Part shown: in pieces, positions 40,178 to 48,928 of the stretch
Numbering within the stretch: the first letter of the stretch is position 1
Layout of the letters: every line of letters starts with the position of its first letter
Assembly: GCA_028284495.1 (NCBI GenBank)
Contig: JANQRP010000003.1
Location: 186,001-250,000 of the forward strand
Reading direction: 5' to 3'
Origin: Longimicrobiales bacterium
GTDB taxonomy: Bacteria; Gemmatimonadota; Gemmatimonadetes; Longimicrobiales; Gaopeijiaceae
DNA length: 64,000 bases
Made by a program: the position numbers and the translations under genes
Notes under the pieces: model-generated
What the model was told of the DNA's origin: nothing
The model's database searches: none
Seen by the model: only the letters and a program-made list of their open reading frames with translations

Positions 40178-41902
40178 ATGGCCACAAGCGTTCAGGACCG
40201 AATGGGGGACCTGTTCGTCCGTGAAGGCCTCATTACCGACGAGCAACTTGCGGAAGGACTTCGCGAGGCGCGCACACACGGTACCCACCTCGGCTATGCG
40301 CTGGTGAAGCTCGGCTTCGTCGAGGAGGCCGAGCTGACGAAGATGCTCGCCAAGCGGTACCGCGTTCCGACGGTCGACCTCGATCAGGTCGAGGTGCCCG
40401 AGAAGGTCGCTCGCACCATCTCGGGCGACGTCGCGCTGAAGCACCTGGTCCTCCCGCTCCGAAAGGTCGGACGGAAGCTCACCGTCGCGATGGTGAACCC
40501 CTCCGACGACTCCGCGCTCAACGACCTGCGGTTCCTGACCCGGCTCGACATCGAGCCGGTCATTGTGGGCGAGTTCACGCTGAGGAAGCATCTCGAGGGC
40601 TACTATGACGTCCAGGAAGCGGACTTCATGGGCGAGATCCTCGAGGATCTGCTCGGTGAAGACGACCTGGAGTTCGTCGAGGACGACGACGAGGACGTCT
40701 CCGTCGCGGCCCTCCAGGCCGAGGTGGACAATGCCCCCGTCGTGAAGTTCGTGAACGGCCTGCTCACGGATGCGGTGAATCGGGGCGTGTCCGACATCCA
40801 CATCGAGCCGTTCGAGAAGGAGCTGCGGGTGCGCTATCGCCTCGACGGCGCGCTCCAGGAGGTGATGAAGCCGCCGATCCGCATGAAGGCGGCGATCATC
40901 TCCCGCATCAAGATCCTCGCCGACCTCAACATCGCCGAGCGTCGGGTGCCCCAGGACGGGCGCATCAAGCTCCGGATGAAGAAGAAGGTCGTGGACTTCC
41001 GCGTGTCGACGCTCCCCGTGGTCTTCGGCGAGAAGATCGTGCTCCGGATTCTGGACAAGGGGAACCTGACGTTCGACCTGGCCACCTTCGGCTTCGAGCC
41101 CAAGGCGGAGCGCGACTTCTTCCACGCGATCGCGCAGCCGTACGGAATGGTGCTCGTGACGGGTCCGACGGGGTCGGGGAAGACGACCACCCTGTATTCG
41201 GCCCTCTCCAAGATCAATGCGATGGAGACGAACATCATGACGGCCGAGGACCCGGTGGAGTACAACCTCCACGGGATCAACCAGGTGCAGGTCCGCACCG
41301 AGATCGGCATGTCGTTCGCCCGGGCGCTGCGTGCGTTCCTGCGGCAGGACCCGAACATCATCATGGTCGGTGAGATCCGGGACCTCGAGACGGGCGGCAT
41401 CGCGATCAAGGCCGCGCTCACCGGTCACCTGGTCCTGTCGACCCTCCACACGAACGACTCCGCGGCCACGGTCACGCGTCTCATCGACATGGGCCTCGAG
41501 CCGTTCAACGTGGCGTCGGCCCTGAACCTCGTGACCGCTCAGCGACTGGTCCGTCGCGTCTGCGACAAGTGCCAGGTACCGGCCGAGTACGACGACGAGT
41601 GGCTCAGCTACGCGAAGATCCCCACCGAGTGGCTCGAGAAGCACGCCAAGAACATGGTGCGCGGCGAGGGCTGCGAGGCGTGCGAGGGCCTCGGCTACAA
41701 GGGACGGCAGGGGCTCTACGAGGTGATGGCGATGTCACCCGAACTGCGGAAGGCGATCATGTCCGAGGCGAGTACGGACGAACTCCGTGAGCTCGCCCGC
41801 TCGCAGGGGATGCTGACGCTCCGCGAGGACGGACTCAAGAAGGTCGAGCGCGGCATCACGTCGCTCGACCAGGTCGTGAAGGAAACCACGGTCTCGGACT
41901 GA
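40178..41902 (+). CDS. pilB: type IV pilus assembly ATPase PilB
   Basis: 574 residues. The N-terminal MshEN/GSPII_E domain (about 1-150, LFVREGLITDEQLAEGL) precedes the ATPase. The ATPase has Walker A GPTGSGKTTTL (about residue 328), the Asp box EDPVEYN, Walker B IIMVGEIRD and the His box LSTLHTNDS. A tetracysteine zinc site (CDKCQ ... GCEACEGLGYKGRQG) is typical of PilB/GspE rather than PilT. A ggagga ribosome-binding site precedes the ATG. It drives pilus extension and is first of pilB-pilT-pilC; no pilin gene is in the window. Confidence 0.95.
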   Translation: MATSVQDRMGDLFVREGLITDEQLAEGLREARTHGTHLGYALVKLGFVEEAELTKMLAKRYRVPTVDLDQVEVPEKVARTISGDVALKHLVLPLRKVGRKLTVAMVNPSDDSALNDLRFLTRLDIEPVIVGEFTLRKHLEGYYDVQEADFMGEILEDLLGEDDLEFVEDDDEDVSVAALQAEVDNAPVVKFVNGLLTDAVNRGVSDIHIEPFEKELRVRYRLDGALQEVMKPPIRMKAAIISRIKILADLNIAERRVPQDGRIKLRMKKKVVDFRVSTLPVVFGEKIVLRILDKGNLTFDLATFGFEPKAERDFFHAIAQPYGMVLVTGPTGSGKTTTLYSALSKINAMETNIMTAEDPVEYNLHGINQVQVRTEIGMSFARALRAFLRQDPNIIMVGEIRDLETGGIAIKAALTGHLVLSTLHTNDSAATVTRLIDMGLEPFNVASALNLVTAQRLVRRVCDKCQVPAEYDDEWLSYAKIPTEWLEKHAKNMVRGEGCEACEGLGYKGRQGLYEVMAMSPELRKAIMSEASTDELRELARSQGMLTLREDGLKKVERGITSLDQVVKETTVSD

Positions 41903-41938
41903 TCCGAGGGCTCAACTCAACACGGGACGACAGGAAGC

Positions 41939-43087
41939 ATGGCCGCCCAACCAGCACAGCCGAACGAGGCGCCTGCCGTACAGACCGATGCGGCGCAGGA
42001 GCTCTCGTTGCGGACTCTCCTCCAGGAGATGATCGCCAAGGGCGCGTCCGACCTGCACTTCACGGTCGGCGAGCGACCCAAGATCCGGATCGACGGAGAC
42101 CTCAAGAACGCGTCGTACCCGCGTCCACTCGCGCCCAAGGACACGCTCGCGCTCGCCTACTCGATCCTGACCGAGAGCCAGAAGAAGCGGTTCGAGACCG
42201 AGGACGAGCTCGACTTCTCGTTCGGCGTGCAGAACCTCTCGCGCTTCCGTGGCAACGTCTACAAGCAGCGGAACTGCGTCGCGATGGCGATCCGGCAGAT
42301 CCCGTACGAGATCAGCTCGGTCGCCCAGCTCGGGCTGCCTCCGGTCGTGAGCAAGTTCGCGGACCGCCCGCGGGGGCTCGTGCTGGTCACGGGCCCGACC
42401 GGGTCCGGAAAGTCGACCACGCTGGCCGCGATGGTCGACAAGATCAATCGGGAGCGGAAGGGCCACATCATCACGATCGAGGACCCGATCGAGTTCATCC
42501 ATCGCCACAACAACTGCGTGGTGAATCAGCGCGAGGTGGGCGCGGACACCAAGTCGTTCTCCGCCGCCCTGAAGTATGCGCTGCGGCAGGACCCCGACAT
42601 CATCCTGATCGGTGAGATGCGCGACCTCGAGACGATCAGCGCGGCGCTGACGATCGCCGAGACGGGTCACCTCGTGCTCGCCACGCTCCACACGAACTCC
42701 GCCGCGGAGTCGATCAACCGCGTCATCGACGCCTTCCCGGCCCACCAGCAGTCCCAGGTGCGTGCCCAGCTCTCCTTCGTGCTCGAGGGCGTCGTGACGC
42801 AGACGCTCCTGCCGCGCGCCAAGGGGCGGGGCCGCGTCGTGGCCGCTGAGGTGATGGTGTGCACGCCGGCCATCCGAGCCGTGATCCGCGACGAGAAGGT
42901 GCACCAGATCTACTCGCTCATGCAGGCCGGAAAGAAGCACGGCATGCAGACCATGAACGACGCGCTCCAGAGCCTCTACATGAAGGGCGAGGTCACCCTC
43001 GACGAGGCGCTGAAGCGATCGGGCGACCCGGCGGAATTCCTGCGCGCCGTGGGAGAGTCCCCGCCCGAAGGGTTCGCGCAGTCGTGA
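41939..43087 (+). CDS. pilT: type IV pilus retraction ATPase PilT
   Basis: 382 residues. The PilT-type N-terminal domain (ASDLHFTVGERPKIRIDGDL) precedes Walker A GPTGSGKST (about residue 152), EDPIEFIH, the Walker B region IILIGEMRDLETI and the AIRNLIRE-equivalent motif (VCTPAIRAVIRDEKVHQIYSLMQAG), which is PilT-specific for retraction. There is no tetracysteine zinc motif. It lies 36 bases after pilB, so both are probably co-transcribed. Confidence 0.95.
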   Translation: MAAQPAQPNEAPAVQTDAAQELSLRTLLQEMIAKGASDLHFTVGERPKIRIDGDLKNASYPRPLAPKDTLALAYSILTESQKKRFETEDELDFSFGVQNLSRFRGNVYKQRNCVAMAIRQIPYEISSVAQLGLPPVVSKFADRPRGLVLVTGPTGSGKSTTLAAMVDKINRERKGHIITIEDPIEFIHRHNNCVVNQREVGADTKSFSAALKYALRQDPDIILIGEMRDLETISAALTIAETGHLVLATLHTNSAAESINRVIDAFPAHQQSQVRAQLSFVLEGVVTQTLLPRAKGRGRVVAAEVMVCTPAIRAVIRDEKVHQIYSLMQAGKKHGMQTMNDALQSLYMKGEVTLDEALKRSGDPAEFLRAVGESPPEGFAQS

Positions 43088-43125
43088 TGTACGAACATCC
43101 AGCCGCAACGCCGAGCTACTGAGCC

Positions 43126-44328
43126 ATGCCCGTCTTCGTCTACAGCGCCAGACCCGCCGCCGGGGGAGACATCCAGAGCGGCGAAGTCGATCTCGCCTCG
43201 AAGGACGACGTCCTCCGCTACCTGAACCGGCAGAAGATGGTCCCGGTTTCGGTGCGCGAGAAGCCGAAGGGATTCAACATCACCATCGGCACCGGGATCA
43301 AGACCCGAGACATCGTCATCTTCACGCGCCAGTTCGCGACGATGATCAACGCGGGTCTTCCGCTGGTGCAGTCGCTGGACATCCTGGCCGAGCAGACGGA
43401 GAACGACTTCCTGCGCAAGGTCATTCAGGAGGTCCTCTACGACGTGGAGTCCGGAAACACGCTCGCCGACGCGATGCGGAAGCACGACCGGGTGTTCTCG
43501 AACCTGTACGTCAACATGGTCGCCGCCGGTGAGGCGGGTGGTATCCTCGACACCATCCTGCTCCGCCTTGCGACGTTCCTCGAGAAGAACGACGCGCTCG
43601 TGCGGAAGGTGAAGGGCGCGATGGTCTACCCGGCCGTGATCGTGACGGTGGCCGTGCTGGCGATCGCGGTCCTGCTGGTGTTCGTGATTCCGGTGTTCGA
43701 GGAGATGTTCACGTCGTCGGGCGTGCCGCTGCCGCTGCCGACCCGGATCGTGATCGCGCTGTCCGCCTTCCTGCAGGCCTACTGGTGGGCGGTGCTCGCG
43801 GCGATCCTCGCGGCGGTGTTCGCGCTTCGGCAGGCGTACCGGACCGACGGCGGGGAGCTCACGATCGACAAGCTGCTCCTGGCGTCGCCGATCATCGGTG
43901 ACCTCCTCCGCAAGGCGGCGGTCGCTCGCTTCACGCGGACGCTCGGGACGCTGGTCAGCTCGGGTGTGGCGATCCTCGACGGGCTCGAGATCACGGCGAA
44001 GACGTCGGGCAACCGGGTGATCCACGACGCGGTGATGGGCTCCCGGGCCTCGATCGCGGGTGGTGAGACGATCTCGGGGCCGCTCAAGGAGTCGGGTGCC
44101 TTCCCGCCGATGGTGGTGCAGATGATCAACGTGGGTGAGCAGACGGGTGGTCTGGACGAGATGCTCGAGAAGATCGCCGACTTCTACGACGACGAGGTCG
44201 ATACGGCGGTCGACGCACTGCTTTCGGTGCTGGAGCCGATCATGATCATCTTCCTGGGTGTCGTGGTCGGTGGAATGATCGTGGCGATGTACCTGCCGAT
44301 CTTCGACATGATCAACACGATCCAGTAG
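43126..44328 (+). CDS. pilC: type IV pilus inner-membrane platform protein PilC
   Basis: 400 residues with two T2SSF domains (about 60-185 and 262-385). Landmarks are FTRQFATMINAGLPLVQSLDIL and FTRTLGTLVSSGVAILDGLEI, and membrane helices at about 170-190, 210-235 and 370-395. It is the integral platform on which PilB and PilT act. It is the last pil gene; the stop codon is 10 bases before a large inverted repeat. Confidence 0.95.
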   Translation: MPVFVYSARPAAGGDIQSGEVDLASKDDVLRYLNRQKMVPVSVREKPKGFNITIGTGIKTRDIVIFTRQFATMINAGLPLVQSLDILAEQTENDFLRKVIQEVLYDVESGNTLADAMRKHDRVFSNLYVNMVAAGEAGGILDTILLRLATFLEKNDALVRKVKGAMVYPAVIVTVAVLAIAVLLVFVIPVFEEMFTSSGVPLPLPTRIVIALSAFLQAYWWAVLAAILAAVFALRQAYRTDGGELTIDKLLLASPIIGDLLRKAAVARFTRTLGTLVSSGVAILDGLEITAKTSGNRVIHDAVMGSRASIAGGETISGPLKESGAFPPMVVQMINVGEQTGGLDEMLEKIADFYDDEVDTAVDALLSVLEPIMIIFLGVVVGGMIVAMYLPIFDMINTIQ

Positions 44329-44338
44329 CCTCTGGCCG

Positions 44339-44507
44339 GACACCCGGGCGGGCGCGTCGACGAGGCGCCTGCTCGGGCCGTTCGGCCCGGCGGTCGCCCG
44401 GAGATTCTCCGGCGGGTCGCCGGGCACCTCACTTACGTGTCGAGGTCGTCCGAGCCCTCGACACGACACCCTCGCCATCGCCTCGTCGACGCGCCCGCCC
44501 GGGTGTC
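44339..44507. repeat. 169-bp foldback element: 29-bp perfect inverted repeat enclosing smaller hairpins
   Basis: Arms 44339-44367 and 44479-44507 are perfectly complementary over 29 bp. Between them are further perfect hairpins: 44374-44380 with 44383-44389, 44398-44403 with 44407-44412 (loop att), 44385-44392 with 44418-44425 (competing with the first), and 44437-44445 with 44456-44464. As DNA it could extrude a branched cruciform; as RNA it would fold into a multi-branched structure. It sits between pilC and the cassette array in a stretch of 369 bases without a gene. There is no trailing T-run, so it is not a plain terminator. The remaining part of the gap (44508-44658) shows no gene. Confidence 0.8.
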
Positions 44508-44658
44508 GTCGTGCGTTCGGGTTGGATATGCGGCGCTCGGATGGGGCGGCATAGGGCGCGCTCGGCCGCAGGCGAACCACGCTGGCAGCGGGATTGTGTG
44601 GCGCTTAGGATGCTGGAGCGCAGGGCTGCGGCGCTTGGGGAGCGCGGCCGATACGTGA

Positions 44659-44665
44659 GTTAGGC
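44659..44665 (+). other. leftmost core site (gttaggc), attI-like or attC remnant
   Basis: A canonical GTTRRRY core precedes the first cassette without the conserved attC arms before it. A ggcgaac at 44571-44577 lies one site-length upstream but the sequence between does not resemble the other sites. This could be an orphan attI or a decayed attC forming the left boundary of the array. Confidence 0.5.
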
Positions 44666-44697
44666 TGAGCTAGCCTGGAGGCCACATTCGACCGTAC

Positions 44698-45834
44698 ATG
44701 ATGGCCGGAGCACTCATGCTCTGCTCGTGCACAGGCGACACTGTACCTCCGCCCGAGGTCGCTGATTCGACCATTTCCGTGACGGTCGAACGCATCCCAC
44801 TTCTCACGCTGTCTCCTCAGTGGACGGTCGGCGACGACCCGGATGCCGGCGCCCAGTTCTACATCGTGTGGGAGGCGGCCCGGCACCATAGCGGCGAGTT
44901 CCTGGTCATCGATGCCGGGAACGATCGTGTCGTCGTGCTCGATGAGAGTGGCCGACTGGTCCGCTCGTTTGGCCGGGCGGGCGACGGTCCCGGCGAATTC
45001 TCCCGGCCGACCGGGCTAGCACTCCGGGGCGACACCGTCCTGGTCGGCGACCAAGGAGATCGGGTCCACTTCTTCTCGATCGAGGGCACGTCCCTCAGCA
45101 CCTACGTTCTGGGCTTCGATGATCCCGAAGTGAATCGGCTCAGCTTCGTGGCGCGCGACTCGGTTGGGTGGCTGGTCTCGGCGTTGGGCTACTTCCGTGA
45201 CGAGGCAGACCTCCCTCCGGTGCTACGCCAGCATCTCTATCGCCTCGACCCCGAGGATGGCGCTGTGTCGGCGACCGGCCTGAGATGGAGCTACGAGGAG
45301 GAAGGGGTTTGGTCGGACGGTTTCTGGGTCGATGCGCCCTTCGCTCACCGAACGTCGTTCGGCTACGACCGGGAGGGGCGACTGCTCGTCAACGACTCGC
45401 CGACCTACGAGATCCGGGCGCTGAGCCCAGACGGTGGGGTCGACTTTCGAATCGTAGCATCGCCGGATCCGATCCCGATCACACCGGCCCTGGTCGATGA
45501 CTGGTTGGAAGCGAGCCGCTGCACGCCTGAGATCCCCGAGTGTTCAGACCGTCGCATGCGCCTCGCGGCCACGATCGAGAATCCGGATCAGATCCAACCG
45601 ATCGACCGAATCCGGACCTTCAACAGCGGATTCTTCGCAGTCAGACGAAACGACCTCGACGAAGACCGGTTCGATGGTGAAACGATCCTTCGCTACGACT
45701 ACTTTTCGCCGGACAGACAGTTCGCGGGTAGCACCGACGGGCTGACGCCGCTTTGGTTCGACGGTGCTGAACTCCTCGCCCTTGAGCGCGACGCCCTCGG
45801 TGTGGAACGGATTGTACTCTACAGCGTCGGCTAG
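44698..45834 (+). CDS. cassette 1: putative six-bladed beta-propeller lipoprotein
   Basis: 378 residues. The N-terminus (MMAGALMLCSC) looks like a short lipoprotein signal; no earlier start is possible because of a stop at 44671. The body has NHL/6-bladed-propeller style repeats: FLVIDAGNDRVVVLDESGRLVRSFGRAGDGPGEFSRP, then LRGDTVLVGDQGDRVHFF, with the strand pattern repeated to the end. It resembles the lipoprotein encoded at 56827-58071 (shared GxGPGEF and DSLxxWD-like segments). The stop codon lies inside the inverted repeat that flanks this cassette. Function unknown; probably cell-surface. Confidence 0.75.
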   Translation: MMAGALMLCSCTGDTVPPPEVADSTISVTVERIPLLTLSPQWTVGDDPDAGAQFYIVWEAARHHSGEFLVIDAGNDRVVVLDESGRLVRSFGRAGDGPGEFSRPTGLALRGDTVLVGDQGDRVHFFSIEGTSLSTYVLGFDDPEVNRLSFVARDSVGWLVSALGYFRDEADLPPVLRQHLYRLDPEDGAVSATGLRWSYEEEGVWSDGFWVDAPFAHRTSFGYDREGRLLVNDSPTYEIRALSPDGGVDFRIVASPDPIPITPALVDDWLEASRCTPEIPECSDRRMRLAATIENPDQIQPIDRIRTFNSGFFAVRRNDLDEDRFDGETILRYDYFSPDRQFAGSTDGLTPLWFDGAELLALERDALGVERIVLYSVG

Positions 45835-45838
45835 CTCA

Positions 45839-45934
45839 GCCTAACTAGCATTTGCTGCAGCGCGATCAGCATCTTGGGCGTGCTGCGCACGCACCACCTC
45901 ACCGGTGCGCAGCAGAAATGCAGATCCGTTAGGC
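45839..45934 (+). repeat. attC1 (96 bp)
   Basis: Inverse core gcctaac 45839-45845 and core gttaggc 45928-45934, perfectly complementary. Inner arms tagcatttgctgcagcgcg and gcgcagcagaaatgcagatcc pair with a few unpaired bases, as in attC. The centre holds its own hairpin, gcgtgc-tgc-gcacgc. Confidence 0.9.
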
Positions 45935-45999
45935 AGGGTTCGCGCCTACGACCGAGTAGGCCTCTACGAAGCCGAGCCTCATCGTGGCCCAGCCGACCA

Positions 46000-46365
46000 A
46001 TGACCCAACCTGACTCCGCCGCCGAAGCTGATCCCGTCGAGCGGATTCGCGCTCTGGCCTCGGGCGACTGGCGGACTCGCCTCGCAGAGGACGAATGGGT
46101 GTTCGCTCGCGTCCGCGCTGACCTAGACCAGCTCACCTCAGTCCGGGCCTATGCGCTGGTCCCCGCAGCAATCGACCTGGTCATCGCAGAGCCCGATCCC
46201 GCACTTCGCTGGGAGTTCGGCGCGCTTCTCCTCGGCCTCGCACGCCGATCCGACACCACTGCATTGCCTGAAGGCGAGAGTAGTCGTTGGAGCGTTCTGC
46301 TCGACGCACTCCAAGATCACCAAGATCTCGCTCGCCAACTTCGACAGTGGTATCGCCGGGACTAG
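46000..46365 (+). CDS. cassette 2: small soluble hypothetical protein
   Basis: 121 residues from the ATG at 46000; longer in-frame starts run back into attC1 and are rejected. The protein is helical, acidic and Trp-rich (SGDWRTRLAEDEWVFARVRADL), with no signal peptide or membrane segment. It resembles a short HEAT-like or immunity-type helical repeat in composition only. I recognise no family. It is the only clearly cytosolic small product in the first five cassettes. Confidence 0.6.
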   Translation: MTQPDSAAEADPVERIRALASGDWRTRLAEDEWVFARVRADLDQLTSVRAYALVPAAIDLVIAEPDPALRWEFGALLLGLARRSDTTALPEGESSRWSVLLDALQDHQDLARQLRQWYRRD

Positions 46366-46397
46366 GAGGGCCGGAGCGCCTGCGGGGCGCGAGCCCT

Positions 46398-46497
46398 GCC
46401 CAACTAGCATTTGCTGCAGCGCGATCACCTTCGAGGATCGCGCCTGCGGCGCTCGACTGGCATCCTGATGCGCAGCAGAGATGCAAATCCGTTAGAC
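46398..46497 (+). repeat. attC2 (100 bp)
   Basis: Inverse core gcccaac 46398-46404, core gttagac 46491-46497, with the same left arm as the other sites. The middle and right half differ (gactggcatcctgatgcgcagcagagatgc) and match those of attC10 better than the rest. Confidence 0.88.
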
Positions 46498-46519
46498 GGT
46501 GCCCCTTGACCCTCCCAAC

Positions 46520-47062
46520 ATGAGCGAGCTGGAGGACCCAGACGTCACAGAGGTCTCGTCCCACGAGACGTCCAGCTTCGTCGCCGACCTACGTGCAGCG
46601 GTCGAGCGGCTCCCCGTGTGGCTCAAACCAGCGGTGTTCGGCCCGGCGATTCTGCTTTCTCTCGTTCTGCTACGCGGCGGCATCCTGGTCATACCCGTCG
46701 TAATCTTCCTCATCTTCACCGCCCCGGCGGATCTCGGCGCGTTCGCCGCTCTCTTCGGGCTCCTGCTCGCGGCGGCGGCGGTAGGAGGGCTCCTTTACGG
46801 CGTGATCGGGCGCCCCCTCCGGCAGTCCTCAGAAGTAGGTCGCTATCCTGCCGGGGTACTCGCAGTGGCTCCGTACATCGCGGGTATCGTTTCTACCCGT
46901 CACTACTTTGACCAAGGAGGGCCCTTGCTCGCTGCCTGGTCGCGCGCGGACCTCTGGATCTTCGTGGTCGTCAGCCTCGTCTTTGGCACGGTGGTTGGGC
47001 ACACGTGGCTCGGGGACACGCAGGAAAAGGACGAGCAGGATCCGTCATCTTCGGGCGCCTAG
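46520..47062 (+). CDS. cassette 3: integral membrane protein of unknown function
   Basis: About 180 residues from the ATG at 46520; a GTG seven codons earlier lies against the attC core. A hydrophilic N-terminal stretch of about 35 residues is followed by four hydrophobic segments (about 40-65, 70-100, 115-130, 145-165), with FGPAILLSLVLLRGGILVIPVVIFLIF and LFGLLLAAAAVGGLLYGVIG. The tail is acidic (DTQEKDEQDPSSSGA). No family recognised. The cassette ends pair over 15 contiguous bases. Confidence 0.65.
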   Translation: MSELEDPDVTEVSSHETSSFVADLRAAVERLPVWLKPAVFGPAILLSLVLLRGGILVIPVVIFLIFTAPADLGAFAALFGLLLAAAAVGGLLYGVIGRPLRQSSEVGRYPAGVLAVAPYIAGIVSTRHYFDQGGPLLAAWSRADLWIFVVVSLVFGTVVGHTWLGDTQEKDEQDPSSSGA

Positions 47063-47070
47063 GGGGCACC

Positions 47071-47166
47071 GTCTAACTAGCATTTGCTGCAGCGCGGAAG
47101 CCATCTTCGGGGGGCGCTGCGCGCCAAACCTTCATCCCGCGCAGCAGAAATGCAGATCCGTTAGAC
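47071..47166 (+). repeat. attC3 (96 bp)
   Basis: Inverse core gtctaac 47071-47077 and core gttagac 47160-47166, perfectly complementary to each other. Arms catttgctgcagcgcg and cgcgcagcagaaatgc are as in attC1. The centre (ggggggcgctgcgcgcc) differs from the others. Confidence 0.9.
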
Positions 47167-47184
47167 TGCTCATCGGGGAGCGCC

Positions 47185-48393
47185 TTGAAGAGAGTAGACT
47201 TTCAGCTCCCCGAACTAACCCCGCGGAAGTCTGCGGTACTCCTCGAGTACTTCCGCGCTGAGCTCTTGGTGCGGACGACATTCCCGTGGCCTTTTGGCGA
47301 CTCCTCCGCGCACTTCGACGAAGACGACAACTACGTCGTAGTGGCGGACGCGGAGGTCGATGGTGGGCTCATCCGGTGGGAACTCGTTCAGGCTTCCGAC
47401 GGTGCGCTTCGTTCTCTTGCGGCCCATGTACCAGCGAGCGCGTCGGAATCGGTCGCCCGGTCAGTCGTCGATGCGGCGATCCGTTCAGCTTTCGCCGAGA
47501 CCACTCAGACCTTCGTCCAGCGACGAGTCTACGCCTACATCGGCCCGGCGCTGGCCTCGCCTTCGTATTGGCTGTCCCCGGACCTTTGTGTGTCGCGCGT
47601 CCTCGATGACGATGAGGGCTCGCTCTATCTGATCAACGCCGAGAGGCTCGTGGCCCTCGACATGAGGGTTGAGGCGGTGGACGCGAGTCATGCAGGGCAT
47701 CTCGCGAACCTTCGAGCTCACCGAATCTCTGCGCTCCTTTCCCTTGCCCTGGGGGTTGGTCTCTACACAATCCCGCACGCTCAGGTCTGGGTCCTCCACC
47801 GAACGGACGGAGACTCGGAGTCGCTCCGACTGAACCGTGGCGCCCACCTACCCGGCCCGCCGGCTGACTTCCCCAAGAAGTCCAAGGACTACCAACCGGC
47901 GCTATCGGAGTCCTGGCCGATCTACGGCTTCATGGGCGGCGAGTTGATCGCACTCCCACGAAAGTGGAGAAGCCTCCTCCGCGCGATTGAGGCCGATACC
48001 GCAATCGGAAACGCAGTGGATAGCGCGGCCCGCCTCGTGCAGCTCTCGCGGGTAGCGCGAGTACACTCGAGAACAATGGCTCTTGCCTACATGGTCGCGG
48101 CAATCGAGTCGATCCCTAAACGGCTTGGGACGGGAGCTTCGTTCTCCGACTTCGCACGCGAGCATTCCCCGGCCGGCGAGGTTTCTGATCACTACCTGGA
48201 CGCGTTGTATGGCAGGTTCCGCTCCGGTCACTTCCACGCCGGTTCCGATCCGCTCTCCCGTCCCCAGCGCCCTGCCGACATTTCCGATCGTGAGGCGGCT
48301 GAGCTCAACGAGCTCGGCTTCTCGGGTATGATGTTTTTGACCGGGGTTCTCAGGAACTGGCTGGACCGTGTAGTCGCTGAGCAGTCGAACTAG
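47185..48393 (+). CDS. cassette 4: large protein with a possible C-terminal HEPN (Apea-like) domain
   Basis: 402 residues from TTG 47185 behind a ggggag ribosome-binding site. The N-terminal 250 residues are unrecognised, with a beta-rich start (VVVADAEVDGGLIRWELVQ). The C-terminal third is helical, with ARLVQLSRVARVHSRTMALAYMVAAIESIPKRLG, followed by LYGRFRSGHFHAGSD, which contains the R-x4-H spacing of HEPN RNase or Apea-like domains and the LR-S-x-HG-like context. HEPN proteins are common in defence and toxin systems. The assignment rests on this motif only. The stop codon overlaps the start of attC4. Confidence 0.6.
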   Translation: MKRVDFQLPELTPRKSAVLLEYFRAELLVRTTFPWPFGDSSAHFDEDDNYVVVADAEVDGGLIRWELVQASDGALRSLAAHVPASASESVARSVVDAAIRSAFAETTQTFVQRRVYAYIGPALASPSYWLSPDLCVSRVLDDDEGSLYLINAERLVALDMRVEAVDASHAGHLANLRAHRISALLSLALGVGLYTIPHAQVWVLHRTDGDSESLRLNRGAHLPGPPADFPKKSKDYQPALSESWPIYGFMGGELIALPRKWRSLLRAIEADTAIGNAVDSAARLVQLSRVARVHSRTMALAYMVAAIESIPKRLGTGASFSDFAREHSPAGEVSDHYLDALYGRFRSGHFHAGSDPLSRPQRPADISDREAAELNELGFSGMMFLTGVLRNWLDRVVAEQSN

Positions 48394-48483
48394 CATTTAC
48401 TGCAGCGCGTTGAGCATCTTGGGCGTGCTGCGCACGCACTTCCTCACCGGTGCGCAGCAGAAATGCAGGTCCGTCCGTTAGGT
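48384..48483 (+). repeat. attC4 (100 bp)
   Basis: Inverse core gtcgaac 48384-48390 (one base off consensus), core gttaggt 48477-48483. The right arm contains a small ccgt duplication (ccgtccgttag) not seen in the others. Its centre is nearly identical to attC1, attC5 and attC7. Confidence 0.88.
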
Positions 48484-48509
48484 AGTGGATCCGGTTTCCG
48501 GAGTTTCCC

Positions 48510-48800
48510 ATGACGCATTCCCAGGTGGGTACCAGGCCACGCACGAGCCGCGGCATCGTCGTGGCGGGCGCGGTGGTATCCCTCGCGGCGTTGGTTCTGG
48601 GCGCGATCGCTGTGTCGTCCGTGATCCGCGGTGAGCCTGACGGCTATGAGAATCAGCACATCTCGCGGCTGGCCTCGTCCCTCACCCTTTTCTTCCTCGG
48701 CCTCTCGATCGTAGTCAACCAGCTCCGCAACGACTGGGTGAACTGGGTCGTCCTCGGATGTGTTCTCTCCTCCCTTGCCTGGTGGACGTTGTTCCTCTGA
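48510..48800 (+). CDS. cassette 5: two-helix membrane protein (96 aa)
   Basis: 96 residues starting at ATG 48510. Two membrane segments at about 16-38 (IVVAGAVVSLAALVLGAIAVSSV) and 55-95 (SLTLFFLGLSIVVNQL, WVVLGCVLSSLAWWTLFL) are separated by a short charged loop (RGEPDGYENQH). No homologue recognised. Cassette ends are complementary over 13 bases. Confidence 0.65.
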   Translation: MTHSQVGTRPRTSRGIVVAGAVVSLAALVLGAIAVSSVIRGEPDGYENQHISRLASSLTLFFLGLSIVVNQLRNDWVNWVVLGCVLSSLAWWTLFL

Positions 48801-48814
48801 GTTGCTCCTCCACT

Positions 48815-48910
48815 ACCTAACTGGCATTCGCTGCAGCGCGATCAGCATCTTGGGCGTGCTGCGCACGCACTTCCTCACCGGTGCGCAGCTGGAACACCGA
48901 ACCGCTAGAT
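48815..48910 (+). repeat. attC5 (96 bp), right core degenerate
   Basis: Inverse core acctaac 48815-48821 is perfect. The right arm is altered (gcgcagctggaacaccgaacc instead of gcgcagcagaaatgc...) and the core reads gctagat (48904-48910) instead of GTTRRRY. Confidence 0.8.
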
Positions 48911-48928
48911 CGCGCTAGGGAGAACCTC

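Noticed and set aside
44571..44665. Complete attC at the left border of the array
   Set aside because: A ggcgaac lies one site-length before the gttaggc core, but the arms and centre do not match the family; reported only as a core site.
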